A DNA stretch of 7,030 nucleotides, from assembly GCA_028709405.1 (NCBI GenBank), contig JAQVXB010000027.1:1-7030 (forward strand), in the 5' to 3' direction. The stretch's first letter is position 1. Every line of letters begins with the position of its first letter. The DNA comes from Candidatus Shapirobacteria bacterium (lineage in GTDB: Bacteria > Patescibacteriota > Microgenomatia > UBA12405). The translations under genes and the position numbers were made by a program. The notes beneath the pieces are model-generated. The model was given only the letters and a program-made list of their open reading frames with translations. It was not told the DNA's origin and did no database searches. Positions 1-5,419 of the stretch are shown piece after piece.

Positions 1-2
1 AG

Positions 3-452
3 ATGTCTGGCTATATGGCTGATGTTTGTTACACTAGAGTTTATCCTCTGCTAAAACAATATCCTAACTTAATTCCATATAAATTTGTCGATTCATCAGT
101 TAATAATAATTCTGAATTAATCGGTTCAACTTTAGTTTTTCAAGTTGAAACAAAAAATGGGGATCCAGCACTATTAATTCGTGCTTTTGATATTCCAAAA
201 GAACAGACACTTGATATTGGTCAGTTTTTTGAAAAATTTGTAGATTCTTTATCTGAATCAGCCAAAAAATTAGGAGTTAAAAAGATTATAGCTGCTGGCA
301 GTAGTGGAACTATCTCTAATTATCCTCTTACCACGAAATATGTTGTTTCTAATTATATTAAAGACAAAGAAGTTATTCCATTAAAAGACAAATTTAATTT
401 CAATGGTTATGACATCACCAATCAATGTTATCTTGTTCGTGATTTAGATTAG
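3..452 (+). CDS. Unrecognised protein, C-terminal part (5' end outside the window)
   Basis: The frame is open from the window edge to a TAG stop at 450-452. The first ATG is at position 3, but nothing upstream is available to test it, so this is probably an internal methionine of a longer protein. The 149 visible residues are soluble-looking, with no membrane segment or signal peptide. Residues 39-80 look like successive beta strands (STLVFQVE, ALLIRAFDIP). They are followed by an amphipathic helix (about 73-90) and another strand (KKIIAAG). This order loosely recalls the C-terminal half of a GNAT acyltransferase, but the acetyl-CoA pyrophosphate loop (R/Q-x-x-G-x-G/A) is absent, so I do not assign that function. 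The gene converges on the tmRNA gene, and its stop lies just beyond the tmRNA terminator. The reading frame is convincing; the function is unknown. Confidence 0.7.
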   Translation: MSGYMADVCYTRVYPLLKQYPNLIPYKFVDSSVNNNSELIGSTLVFQVETKNGDPALLIRAFDIPKEQTLDIGQFFEKFVDSLSESAKKLGVKKIIAAGSSGTISNYPLTTKYVVSNYIKDKEVIPLKDKFNFNGYDITNQCYLVRDLD

Positions 453-457
453 ATTTT

Positions 458-480
458 AAAAAATAAATGGAGATTTATCC
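458..480 (-). terminator. Probable intrinsic terminator of the tmRNA gene
   Basis: Read on the minus strand, ATAAAT-CTCC-ATTTAT forms a 6-bp stem with a 4-base loop and is followed directly by six T residues (463 down to 458). It lies about 30 bases beyond the tmRNA 3' end and just before the stop of the convergent upstream gene. The stem is pure A/T and therefore weak, so the call rests on its position and the T run. Confidence 0.5.
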
Positions 481-509
481 ATCCGAAGCTTCAAGAATCG
501 GAGAGAAGG

Positions 510-932
510 AGGAGATGCTCGGTATCGAGCCGAGGTCCGAAAGTCGACTGTAAAAAACGTCTACAAGCTTAAAATACTCTATCCTACGCCTTTAACAACT
601 AGAATAAATGAGAAGCGTTAAAGTGTCGATTGTTGAGGGAATTACCCCTCTCTTAAATCTTTAGAAAATCGAGATTCTAAAAATAGCATTCTGGTTCAGT
701 TAACACTTTTTAATTCTCTCCAGAATGGAAAACTAAAAAATGGTTGTGCTTATGCTAAAGCGTAAGCGTTAGCCTTAGGAGCAAAAACGCCGTTAAAAGC
801 GTCAGCTACTTTGGTTAAATCAACACCAAAAGTTTTTTTGGCATATTTGTTTTGACCTTGTTTAACGACTCATAGATCAAAGTCGGCTTGCAGTTTTTTA
901 AAGTTCTAACTCCGTCAATGCAATACATCTCC
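510..932 (-). ncRNA. ssrA: Transfer-messenger RNA (tmRNA)
   Basis: tmRNA rescues stalled ribosomes: it acts as an alanyl-tRNA, then as an mRNA for a degradation tag, together with SmpB. The two ends pair perfectly: GGAGATG (932-926) with CATCTCC (517-511), a 7-bp acceptor stem. A T-arm (534-518) abuts it. Conserved tmRNA blocks are present: GACGG near the 5' end, TGCAAGCCGA (893-884), and TTTCGGAC just before the T-arm. PK1 is visible (TTTGATC with GGTCAAA, the latter at 857-851). Downstream are an 8-bp hairpin (687-694 with 720-727), PK3 (TTTAGAA/TTCTAAA plus TCGATT/AATCGA) and PK4 (617-623 with 590-596, plus 600-606 with 580-586). The tag frame starts at GCC 842 and ends at TAA 752-750, giving 30 codons that begin AKKTFGV and end ANAYALA. 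CCA is not encoded: the DNA reads TCCT after the acceptor stem. Identification is secure; the exact resume codon is inferred. Confidence 0.95.
750..842 (-). other. tmRNA tag-peptide reading frame
   Basis: This is the mRNA-like segment of the tmRNA. It begins eight bases after PK1, at GCC (Ala), preceded by AAATAT, which resembles the A-rich stretch before the resume codon in known tmRNAs. It runs 30 codons to a single TAA. The C-terminal residues YALA match the usual protease-recognised tag end but have one terminal alanine fewer than the common YALAA. Thirty residues is about three times the 10-residue E. coli tag. If the true resume codon were a later alanine (for example GCT at 806), the tag would be shorter but would end the same way. 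Confidence 0.75.
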
Positions 933-943
933 AGGAGACCTAT

Positions 944-973
944 ATTATAGCACAAATAAGGCTATTTTGTTAC
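944..973 (-). promoter_or_regulatory. tmRNA promoter (extended -10)
   Basis: On the minus strand, TGC-TATAAT (952-944) is a perfect -10 with the extended TGn motif. An 18-base spacer separates it from a fair -35, GTAACA (973-968, four of six to TTGACA). Eleven bases lie between the -10 and the mature 5' end at 932. Transcription would therefore start near 937 and leave a leader of a few bases for RNase P to remove. Confidence 0.75.
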
Positions 974-1007
974 CCTCCTTGTCAAGGGAGGGGTTAGGAG
1001 TGGGTTT
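973..1007. repeat. Dispersed inverted-repeat element, copy 1
   Basis: It begins with the 20-mer CCCTCCTTGTCAAGGGAGGG, which folds into a hairpin (CCCTCC with GGAGGG), followed by a G/T-rich tail ending in GTGGGTTT. The same 20-mer and a similar tail recur at 5368-5399 in the same orientation. It lies between the divergent tmRNA and comF promoters and runs directly into the comF -10. The layout of hairpin plus G-rich tail resembles REP elements. No transposase is present to confirm that. Confidence 0.75.
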
Positions 1008-1022
1008 TGTTATCATTAATTA
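1008..1022 (+). promoter_or_regulatory. comF promoter, predicted leaderless
   Basis: TGT-TATCAT (1008-1016) is an extended -10. Exactly six bases (TAATTA) separate it from the ATG at 1023, which places the expected transcription start on the A of the start codon. No Shine-Dalgarno sequence and no -35 at normal spacing are seen; the TTGTCA inside the repeat is 26 bases away, too far. Confidence 0.65.
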
Positions 1023-1670
1023 ATGTCTCTAATCCTCGATCTAATCTTCCCCAAAATTTGTTACGGTTGTGGTAAGACAGGGGATTATTTATGTTCCAAA
1101 TGCCAAAAACATTTAATCATTTTAAACACCAAAGCTCCTAAAAATGGTTTTGACGGTGGTTTAAGTTTATTTAAATATCAATCTTCCATTAAATCAGCTA
1201 TTACTGATTTAAAATATAATTTTGTATCCGATAATTCTACTATTTTGGCCGATCTAATGGCTAAGATATTAAAATCAAATTTTCCCAATCTAGTTAAATA
1301 TTGGCATCAAAATAATTTTATTTTAGTTCCAATTCCACTTCATCAATCTCGTCAAAATTGGCGTGGTTTTAATCAATCAGAAATTTTAGCTGAAAAATTA
1401 TCCCAAAAATTAAATTTAAATTTTTCTAACCAAATTATAGTTCGTCATCAGAATAATTCCGTTCAAGCCAGGTTAAAAAATATCAAAGATAGATCAATAA
1501 ATGTCGCCAATATATTCTCTTTACATCAAAAATCAGGTAATTTAAAATATAAAAATTTTATTCTTTTTGATGATGTTTCTACCACCAATTCAACTCTACT
1601 TTCAGCCCAAAAAACTCTTAAAACCTTGTCTCCATCTCAGTGCTGGTATTTGACTCTATCGGTTGGATAA
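1023..1670 (+). CDS. comF: ComF family phosphoribosyltransferase-like protein
   Basis: ComF proteins are needed for DNA uptake in naturally competent bacteria and are thought to work in the cytoplasm alongside the ComFA helicase; their enzymatic reaction is not established. The 215 residues are a normal family length. An N-terminal four-cysteine zinc finger is present (C13-x2-C16 and C24-x2-C27). It is followed by the family signature VPIPLHQSRQNWRGFNQSE (102-120) and a type I PRPP-binding loop at 180-192, ILFDDVSTTNSTL. The loop keeps the DD pair and TT but has Asn where most relatives have Gly. Several CPR genomes carry comF with type IV pilus genes; none of those partners is in this window. 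The ATG is supported by the promoter six bases upstream. The last 53 bp overlap the convergent SPFH gene. Identification is firm. Confidence 0.93.
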   Translation: MSLILDLIFPKICYGCGKTGDYLCSKCQKHLIILNTKAPKNGFDGGLSLFKYQSSIKSAITDLKYNFVSDNSTILADLMAKILKSNFPNLVKYWHQNNFILVPIPLHQSRQNWRGFNQSEILAEKLSQKLNLNFSNQIIVRHQNNSVQARLKNIKDRSINVANIFSLHQKSGNLKYKNFILFDDVSTTNSTLLSAQKTLKTLSPSQCWYLTLSVG

Positions 1671-2277
1671 CTTCTTCTTTAGCTAAATTATTTATTTCCA
1701 TTTGTTGCATTCCTTCGATTGGAGTTAAGGAACTCAAATAAAAATTATCAACATGTAACCCGTGTTGACTCAAAGAATCTATTAATTCTTGTTTAACCTC
1801 ATCTTCAATACTACTTCTATCGGTCGACAAAGCTTTAATCAATGTATGGTTAGTTAAGACTTTCCTAATTCGGCTTCGAGTTACTGGTCTAATAATTTTA
1901 GATACAAAATTTTCTCCAATATTCTGCCAAATCTCTGGTAATCTTTCAGTATCCAATTTAATTAAAACCGTTGCCTCAACTGCCACAAATTTATTATCCG
2001 AAGTTACTGAATTAATTACTTCATCTCCCATAATTTCTTTATTATCTTTTAAAGTGATATCTTTAGACACAGTATATTCTATTAATTGAGCATTAAAAAG
2101 TTTGACTCTATGAATTAATGGCACTTTAAAATGCATTCCTGGGTGCCAAACATTTTTTAAAACTCCCCTAAAAATACTGTAAATACAACCAACGTGACCT
2201 GGGGGAACAGTTACTATAAGACCGCCAACAACTTCGTCAACAAGAAGAGATACTAATAAATTGTCTATTGATGCCAT
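1618..2277 (-). CDS. SPFH/prohibitin-like (band 7) protein, short form
   Basis: SPFH proteins form membrane-associated oligomeric scaffolds; bacterial members often regulate membrane proteases or organise membrane microdomains. The family core is clear: VPPGHVG (24-30), PGMHFKVP (46-53), a strand series around 92-109 ending in VLIKLD, and a basic helix IRPVTRSRIRKVL (129-141). Next comes the region ending DNFYLSSLTP (177-186), as in prohibitins. Two things are unusual. The protein has 219 residues against about 260-300, because the C-terminal coiled coil is nearly absent. The N-terminal segment (7-23) is only weakly hydrophobic and carries D14 and E15, so a membrane anchor is doubtful. The gene has its own promoter and lies 83 bp beyond the triosephosphate isomerase stop. 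Its final 17 codons overlap comF on the other strand. The family is secure; the client protein is unknown. Confidence 0.88.
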   Translation of the reverse strand: MASIDNLLVSLLVDEVVGGLIVTVPPGHVGCIYSIFRGVLKNVWHPGMHFKVPLIHRVKLFNAQLIEYTVSKDITLKDNKEIMGDEVINSVTSDNKFVAVEATVLIKLDTERLPEIWQNIGENFVSKIIRPVTRSRIRKVLTNHTLIKALSTDRSSIEDEVKQELIDSLSQHGLHVDNFYLSSLTPIEGMQQMEINNLAKEEVIQPIESNTSTEMETRF

Positions 2278-2288
2278 ATATGTAAAGA

Positions 2289-2317
2289 ATTATAGCAAGA
2301 TATTAATAACATGTCGA
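2289..2317 (-). promoter_or_regulatory. Promoter of the SPFH gene
   Basis: On the minus strand, -35 TCGACA (2317-2312, five of six to consensus) is spaced 17 bases from a perfect TATAAT (2294-2289), which also has the extended TGC. This is the most complete promoter in the window. Eleven bases separate the -10 from the ATG at 2277, so the mRNA leader would be only about four to six bases, too short for a Shine-Dalgarno sequence. Confidence 0.75.
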
Positions 2318-2360
2318 AGACATCCAGTGCGCTACAAGAAATCGAAGATTTTTTATAACA

Positions 2361-3008
2361 TTAAAATGCCGATGCTATTTCTAATAATTCCTTCTCTGGA
2401 TTTTTCGCTTTAACTATAAAGGAAGATATCAAAATACCCTTAGCTCCTAATTTTAAAGACACAACCACATCTTCTTTAGAATGTATTCCTGCTCCCACCA
2501 AAATTGGTATTTTAGGATATTTTTCTACTATTTTTTTAATAATTTCAGGTTTTTCTGTTGCCACTGATTTATCCTTACTACCGATTAATTCTTTTGGTTC
2601 ATAGGCAATTATGTCTGCTTTAATATTTTTTGCCCAACCTTCAGCCTGCCCAAAACTGCTGATACAAAGCACTGATTTAAAACCTTTTGGCCAATTTTTA
2701 AGCATTTTTTTAATTGTCCCTGCTTTTATTCTGTGTTCAGAATGGTTAATTAAAGTTCCGTCAATTTTTAACTCACTAGTTTGAAAAGGGGAGATAAAAC
2801 CTGTTTTAGCTCCCTCATCAACCTCATCAACCGCTTGAACATAAACTTTCATCTTTAATTTTTCTTTAATTCGGACTGCGTCTAGGGCCGACACTACTGG
2901 AATAATTTCAACCCCACTTTTTTTAGACACTTTTTGACAAATTTCTGCTAACTTTAAAGCTCCATCGCTAAACGTTTCTTTATATAATTTAAAATTTACT
3001 AAAATCAT
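2361..3008 (-). CDS. tpiA: Triosephosphate isomerase, archaeal type
   Basis: This cytoplasmic enzyme interconverts dihydroxyacetone phosphate and glyceraldehyde 3-phosphate in glycolysis. Catalytic residues are in place: N5 and K7 (VNFKLY), the electrophile H89 in LINHSEHR (86-93), and the base E137 in IAYEPKELIG (134-143). Phosphate-binding glycines are at VGAGI (171-175) and the GILISS strand (191-196). The 215-residue length and the motifs NFKxY, NHSExR and AYEPxELIG match the short archaeal enzyme rather than the ~250-residue bacterial one, whose motif is GHSERR. The gene is 26 bp downstream of the solute-binding gene in the same direction and has no obvious promoter of its own, so the two are probably co-transcribed. 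The ATG at 3008 fits the family start exactly. The function is secure; archaeal origin by transfer is inference. Confidence 0.93.
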   Translation of the reverse strand: MILVNFKLYKETFSDGALKLAEICQKVSKKSGVEIIPVVSALDAVRIKEKLKMKVYVQAVDEVDEGAKTGFISPFQTSELKIDGTLINHSEHRIKAGTIKKMLKNWPKGFKSVLCISSFGQAEGWAKNIKADIIAYEPKELIGSKDKSVATEKPEIIKKIVEKYPKIPILVGAGIHSKEDVVVSLKLGAKGILISSFIVKAKNPEKELLEIASAF

Positions 3009-3036
3009 TTACTTTCAACTTTAAACTTTTAACTTT
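3009..3036 (-). repeat. Four tandem heptamers filling the intergenic spacer
   Basis: On the minus strand this reads AAAGTTA, AAAGTTT, AAAGTTG, AAAGTAA: four 7-base units in perfect register. The first begins inside the stop codon of the solute-binding gene, and the last ends on the base before the triosephosphate isomerase ATG. There is no Shine-Dalgarno sequence within it. It may be an accumulated simple repeat, or a spacer that keeps the second start codon unstructured. Confidence 0.8.
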
Positions 3037-4546
3037 ATTTTATTAGACCGTATTTTTGTCTTAATTGAGAAACTCCACTAAGTAATGTTTTAACCGCATC
3101 TGTACTATTTTTACTTCCTGCTAAAATTCCGTTTATAGCATCTTTAAAATATTTTTGCATCTCAGTATTTACCCCATCATCGCCAGTTTCAGAAGCTAAA
3201 TACCAACTACTGGCATTATTTGCTGTATCTATAAAAGCTTTTATTTTTAGATTACTGCTAATTTTTTCCGCCATACTTTTTCTTGGATAAATCTGACCAA
3301 AACTTCTAAGCAAAGAATCAGCCTGATAAGTCTTCTCTAAAACTTCTGGCGATGATAAATATTCTAAAAATTTCCAAGCCTCTTTTTGATGTTTACTTTT
3401 ATTATTTACACCCTCTGTCCAATAGGTACTCCAGTGGATATTCGTTAATTCTGCTTCAGCTCCAATTTTATCAGTCGGAGTTGACGCTGTTGTTGGTAAT
3501 TGTGGCATACCAGCTATTTCAAATTTTAAATTTGGATTTAATGCTTGTATATCAAAAACTCTCCACGATGGTCCGAAATAAAAAGCCAAGTTACCACTGG
3601 CAAAATACTGAGTAGAATTAGGTAAACTCTCATCCCAAACTTGATCACTAGTTTTAAATAAAGTATAAAAATCTAATACATCTTTCATTTTCTTCTCGTT
3701 ATCGGCTGACATTGTATTTAAATTAACTCCATTTTGTTTCATCATCAATCCAACTATATCGCTCCAATGATCTACATTTTCTACCACTCCTATTGCTGCT
3801 CCTGCTATTTTAATCTTTCCAGATTCATCTCTTTCAGTGACTTTAACTGCTGTTTTTTTTAAATCCCACCAATTATTGGGGACCGCTGCTTGAACCTTGT
3901 TTAATAATTCAGGATTGTAAAACATCACTAAACCGTCATACATTAAAGGTACTGATAAATATTCGCCTCCTTCGATTAAATCTTTTTTATAAACATCAAA
4001 AAAATCAGTTTCTAATCCAATTTTAATTACACTTTCTTTTGGCACCGGTGCTAAATTATCCCTAAACATCGGTATCCATGTATTATGAATTCTAAAAACA
4101 TCTGGAACATCATCTGTTTCACCCGATTTTGCCAATCTTCCATTCAATCTACCAGCATAACCTGTTAATTGATTTTTTTTATAATCAACTTTAATATTTG
4201 GGTTTTTAGATTCAAAATCGGCTATTATTCCATTAATTACATTTTCCTCTTCCCATAAACCCCAATATTTTAAAACTACTTGATTATTAATTGAATTAGT
4301 CCTAAATAAAGTTAGATATAAAACTATACAAATTGCCAAAATTATCCCTATAAATACAAACAAAAATACCTTATTGCTACCTTTCTTTTTCTCAATTTGA
4401 ACAGGAGGTTGATTTTGTATATTTGATTCAACCTTTATTTCTTGTTCATTTAAAGATACTCTTGGATCGATATTTTCATTTTCCACTTCCGTATTTAATA
4501 TTACTTTTCTTGGTGGCAACGGTGATTTTATATCTTCTAAGTTCAC
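3035..4546 (-). CDS. Membrane-anchored extracellular solute-binding protein (ABC family 1, sugar-type)
   Basis: The protein resembles the MalE/UgpB group, which captures sugars outside the cell for an ABC importer. From GTG 4546 it has 503 residues. Residues 1-58 form a hydrophilic, proline- and acid-rich cytoplasmic tail. KKK then precedes one membrane helix (about 60-81). The binding domain starts near 91 with VLKYWGLWEEE. Family landmarks follow: PDVFRIHNTWIPMF (148-161), VPLMYDGLVMFYNPELL (199-215), NLAFYFGPSW (319-328) and FEIAGMPQLP (342-351). There is no lipobox, so anchoring is by the helix rather than by lipid. A start at ATG 4633 would give 532 residues but would run through the divergent zip promoter and start codon. 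GTG 4546 instead follows an extended -10 by six bases. No permease or ATPase gene is adjacent. The ligand is not predictable from sequence alone. Confidence 0.88.
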   Translation of the reverse strand: MNLEDIKSPLPPRKVILNTEVENENIDPRVSLNEQEIKVESNIQNQPPVQIEKKKGSNKVFLFVFIGIILAICIVLYLTLFRTNSINNQVVLKYWGLWEEENVINGIIADFESKNPNIKVDYKKNQLTGYAGRLNGRLAKSGETDDVPDVFRIHNTWIPMFRDNLAPVPKESVIKIGLETDFFDVYKKDLIEGGEYLSVPLMYDGLVMFYNPELLNKVQAAVPNNWWDLKKTAVKVTERDESGKIKIAGAAIGVVENVDHWSDIVGLMMKQNGVNLNTMSADNEKKMKDVLDFYTLFKTSDQVWDESLPNSTQYFASGNLAFYFGPSWRVFDIQALNPNLKFEIAGMPQLPTTASTPTDKIGAEAELTNIHWSTYWTEGVNNKSKHQKEAWKFLEYLSSPEVLEKTYQADSLLRSFGQIYPRKSMAEKISSNLKIKAFIDTANNASSWYLASETGDDGVNTEMQKYFKDAINGILAGSKNSTDAVKTLLSGVSQLRQKYGLIK

Positions 4547-4552
4547 ATCTAT

Positions 4553-4561
4553 ATCATACCA
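4553..4561 (-). promoter_or_regulatory. Promoter of the solute-binding gene, predicted leaderless
   Basis: On the minus strand, TGG-TATGAT is an extended -10. The next six bases (ATAGAT) lead straight into GTG at 4546. The spacing is identical to that of the comF, zip and RNase H genes. No convincing -35 is seen. This element lies about 40 bases from the divergent zip -10. Confidence 0.6.
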
Positions 4562-4596
4562 AAAAAACATCAAAGCAATCCATAATTTGTTTTTTT

Positions 4597-4611
4597 TGTT
4601 AAAATTTGGCC
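4597..4611 (+). promoter_or_regulatory. zip promoter, predicted leaderless
   Basis: TGT-TAAAAT (4597-4605) is an extended -10, followed by six bases (TTGGCC) and the ATG at 4612. A poly-T tract (4590-4597) lies immediately upstream. No Shine-Dalgarno sequence is present. An in-frame TTG at 4606 falls inside the six-base discriminator, so it would be untranscribed under this model. Confidence 0.65.
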
Positions 4612-5361
4612 ATGGAATCTTTGTTTTTTTCACTTTTATCAGTTTTCTTTATTAGCCTTTTGTCTATTTCTGGCATTTTTCTATTTTTTTTAAATAAAAA
4701 AATCAGTCAAAAAATTAATCTTCTCTTGGTTAGTTTTGCTATCGGAGCCCTTTTAGGAGACACTTTTATTCACTTACTTCCAGAATCTTTTGAAAATCTT
4801 AACTCTTTAACCGTTTCTTTGTTGGTAATTACCGGTTTACTTTTATTTTTCATTCTCGAAAAAATTCTTCGCTGGCATCACTGCCACGAAATCAGTTGTT
4901 CCAATCATCAATCAAAACATTTAATCACTTTAAATCTCTCTGGAGATGCTATTCATAACTTAGTCGACGGCATGCTTATTTCCGCCTCTTTTATGGTCAG
5001 CCCCAAATTAGGTATTTTTACCAGTATTGCAGTTTTACTTCACGAAATTCCTCAAGAAATAGGTGATTTTGCTGTTTTAATTCATGGTGGTTTGTCTCTC
5101 AAAAAAGCTGTTTTTTATAATTTTTTATCTGCTTGCTCTGCCTTTTTAGGTGTTATTTTAGTTTTTATTTTAGGTTCAAAAATTTCTTTTTTATCAATCT
5201 ATTTAATTCCAATAACTGCCGGCGCTTTCATCTATTTAGCCGCCAGTGACCTGATTCCCGAACTTCATCGACATGATCAAAAAATATCTAATTCTCTTTT
5301 TCAATTGATTTTTATTATCCTCGGTGTCATCCTCATGTCTCTTCTAGTTTTTTTGGAGTAA
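4612..5361 (+). CDS. ZIP family divalent metal transporter
   Basis: ZIP proteins move zinc or related divalent cations (Fe, Mn) through the cytoplasmic membrane into the cytoplasm. The 249 residues give about eight hydrophobic segments, as expected. The metal-site motifs are intact: HNLVDG (115-120) in the fourth helix and HEIPQEIGD (144-152) in the fifth, with H115, N116, D119, H144, E145 and E149 as likely ligands. A conserved GDTFIHLLPE segment (49-58) lies in the second. The loop between helices three and four is short and histidine/cysteine-rich (89-103, HHCHEISCSNHQSKH), a common metal-sensing or metal-collecting loop. The gene diverges from the solute-binding gene with 65 bp between start codons. 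ATG 4612 is preferred over TTG 4606 because of the promoter spacing. Metal specificity cannot be read from the sequence. Confidence 0.93.
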   Translation: MESLFFSLLSVFFISLLSISGIFLFFLNKKISQKINLLLVSFAIGALLGDTFIHLLPESFENLNSLTVSLLVITGLLLFFILEKILRWHHCHEISCSNHQSKHLITLNLSGDAIHNLVDGMLISASFMVSPKLGIFTSIAVLLHEIPQEIGDFAVLIHGGLSLKKAVFYNFLSACSAFLGVILVFILGSKISFLSIYLIPITAGAFIYLAASDLIPELHRHDQKISNSLFQLIFIILGVILMSLLVFLE

Positions 5362-5367
5362 TTTTAG

Positions 5368-5399
5368 CCCTCCTTGTCAAGGGAGGGTAGGGTGGGTTT
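5368..5399. repeat. Dispersed inverted-repeat element, copy 2
   Basis: The same 20-mer as at 973-992 (CCCTCCTTGTCAAGGGAGGG) occurs here and is followed by TAGGGTGGGTTT, four bases shorter than the tail of copy 1. It begins six bases after the zip stop and ends eight bases before the RNase H -10. On the + strand the hairpin lacks a following T run, so it is not a classical terminator, though it could slow RNA polymerase or protect the zip mRNA 3' end. Confidence 0.75.
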
Positions 5400-5407
5400 A
5401 AATAATG

Positions 5408-5419
5408 TATAATTTTCCT
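5408..5419 (+). promoter_or_regulatory. RNase H gene promoter, predicted leaderless
   Basis: A perfect TATAAT (5408-5413) is followed by six bases (TTTCCT) and the ATG at 5420. The TG before it directly abuts the hexamer, so it is not a true extended -10. The only TTGTCA upstream is 28 bases away, inside the repeat. An in-frame ATG at 5405 overlaps the -10 and is unlikely to be used. Confidence 0.6.

Noticed and set aside
979..984. TTGTCA in the repeat as the -35 of comF (and likewise 5374-5379 for the RNase H gene)
   Set aside because: The distances to the -10 hexamers are 26 and 28 bases, far from the 16-18 that sigma-70 needs.
453..1022. A small protein gene or CRISPR-like array in the gap
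   Set aside because: The stretch is accounted for by the tmRNA, its promoter and terminator, and the repeat; there are no regularly spaced repeats.
2308..2356. Paired TCGAAGA motifs and a small ATGTC-GAA-GACAT palindrome between the SPFH and isomerase genes
   Set aside because: The repeats are short, and part of the palindrome is explained by the -35 of the SPFH promoter; no regulator or terminator can be supported.
3352..3615. 87-codon open frame on the + strand
   Set aside because: It lies wholly inside the solute-binding gene on the opposite strand and resembles no protein family; a chance frame.
5368..5387. Hairpin as an intrinsic terminator of zip
   Set aside because: The stem is GC-rich, but G-rich sequence rather than a T run follows it on the + strand.
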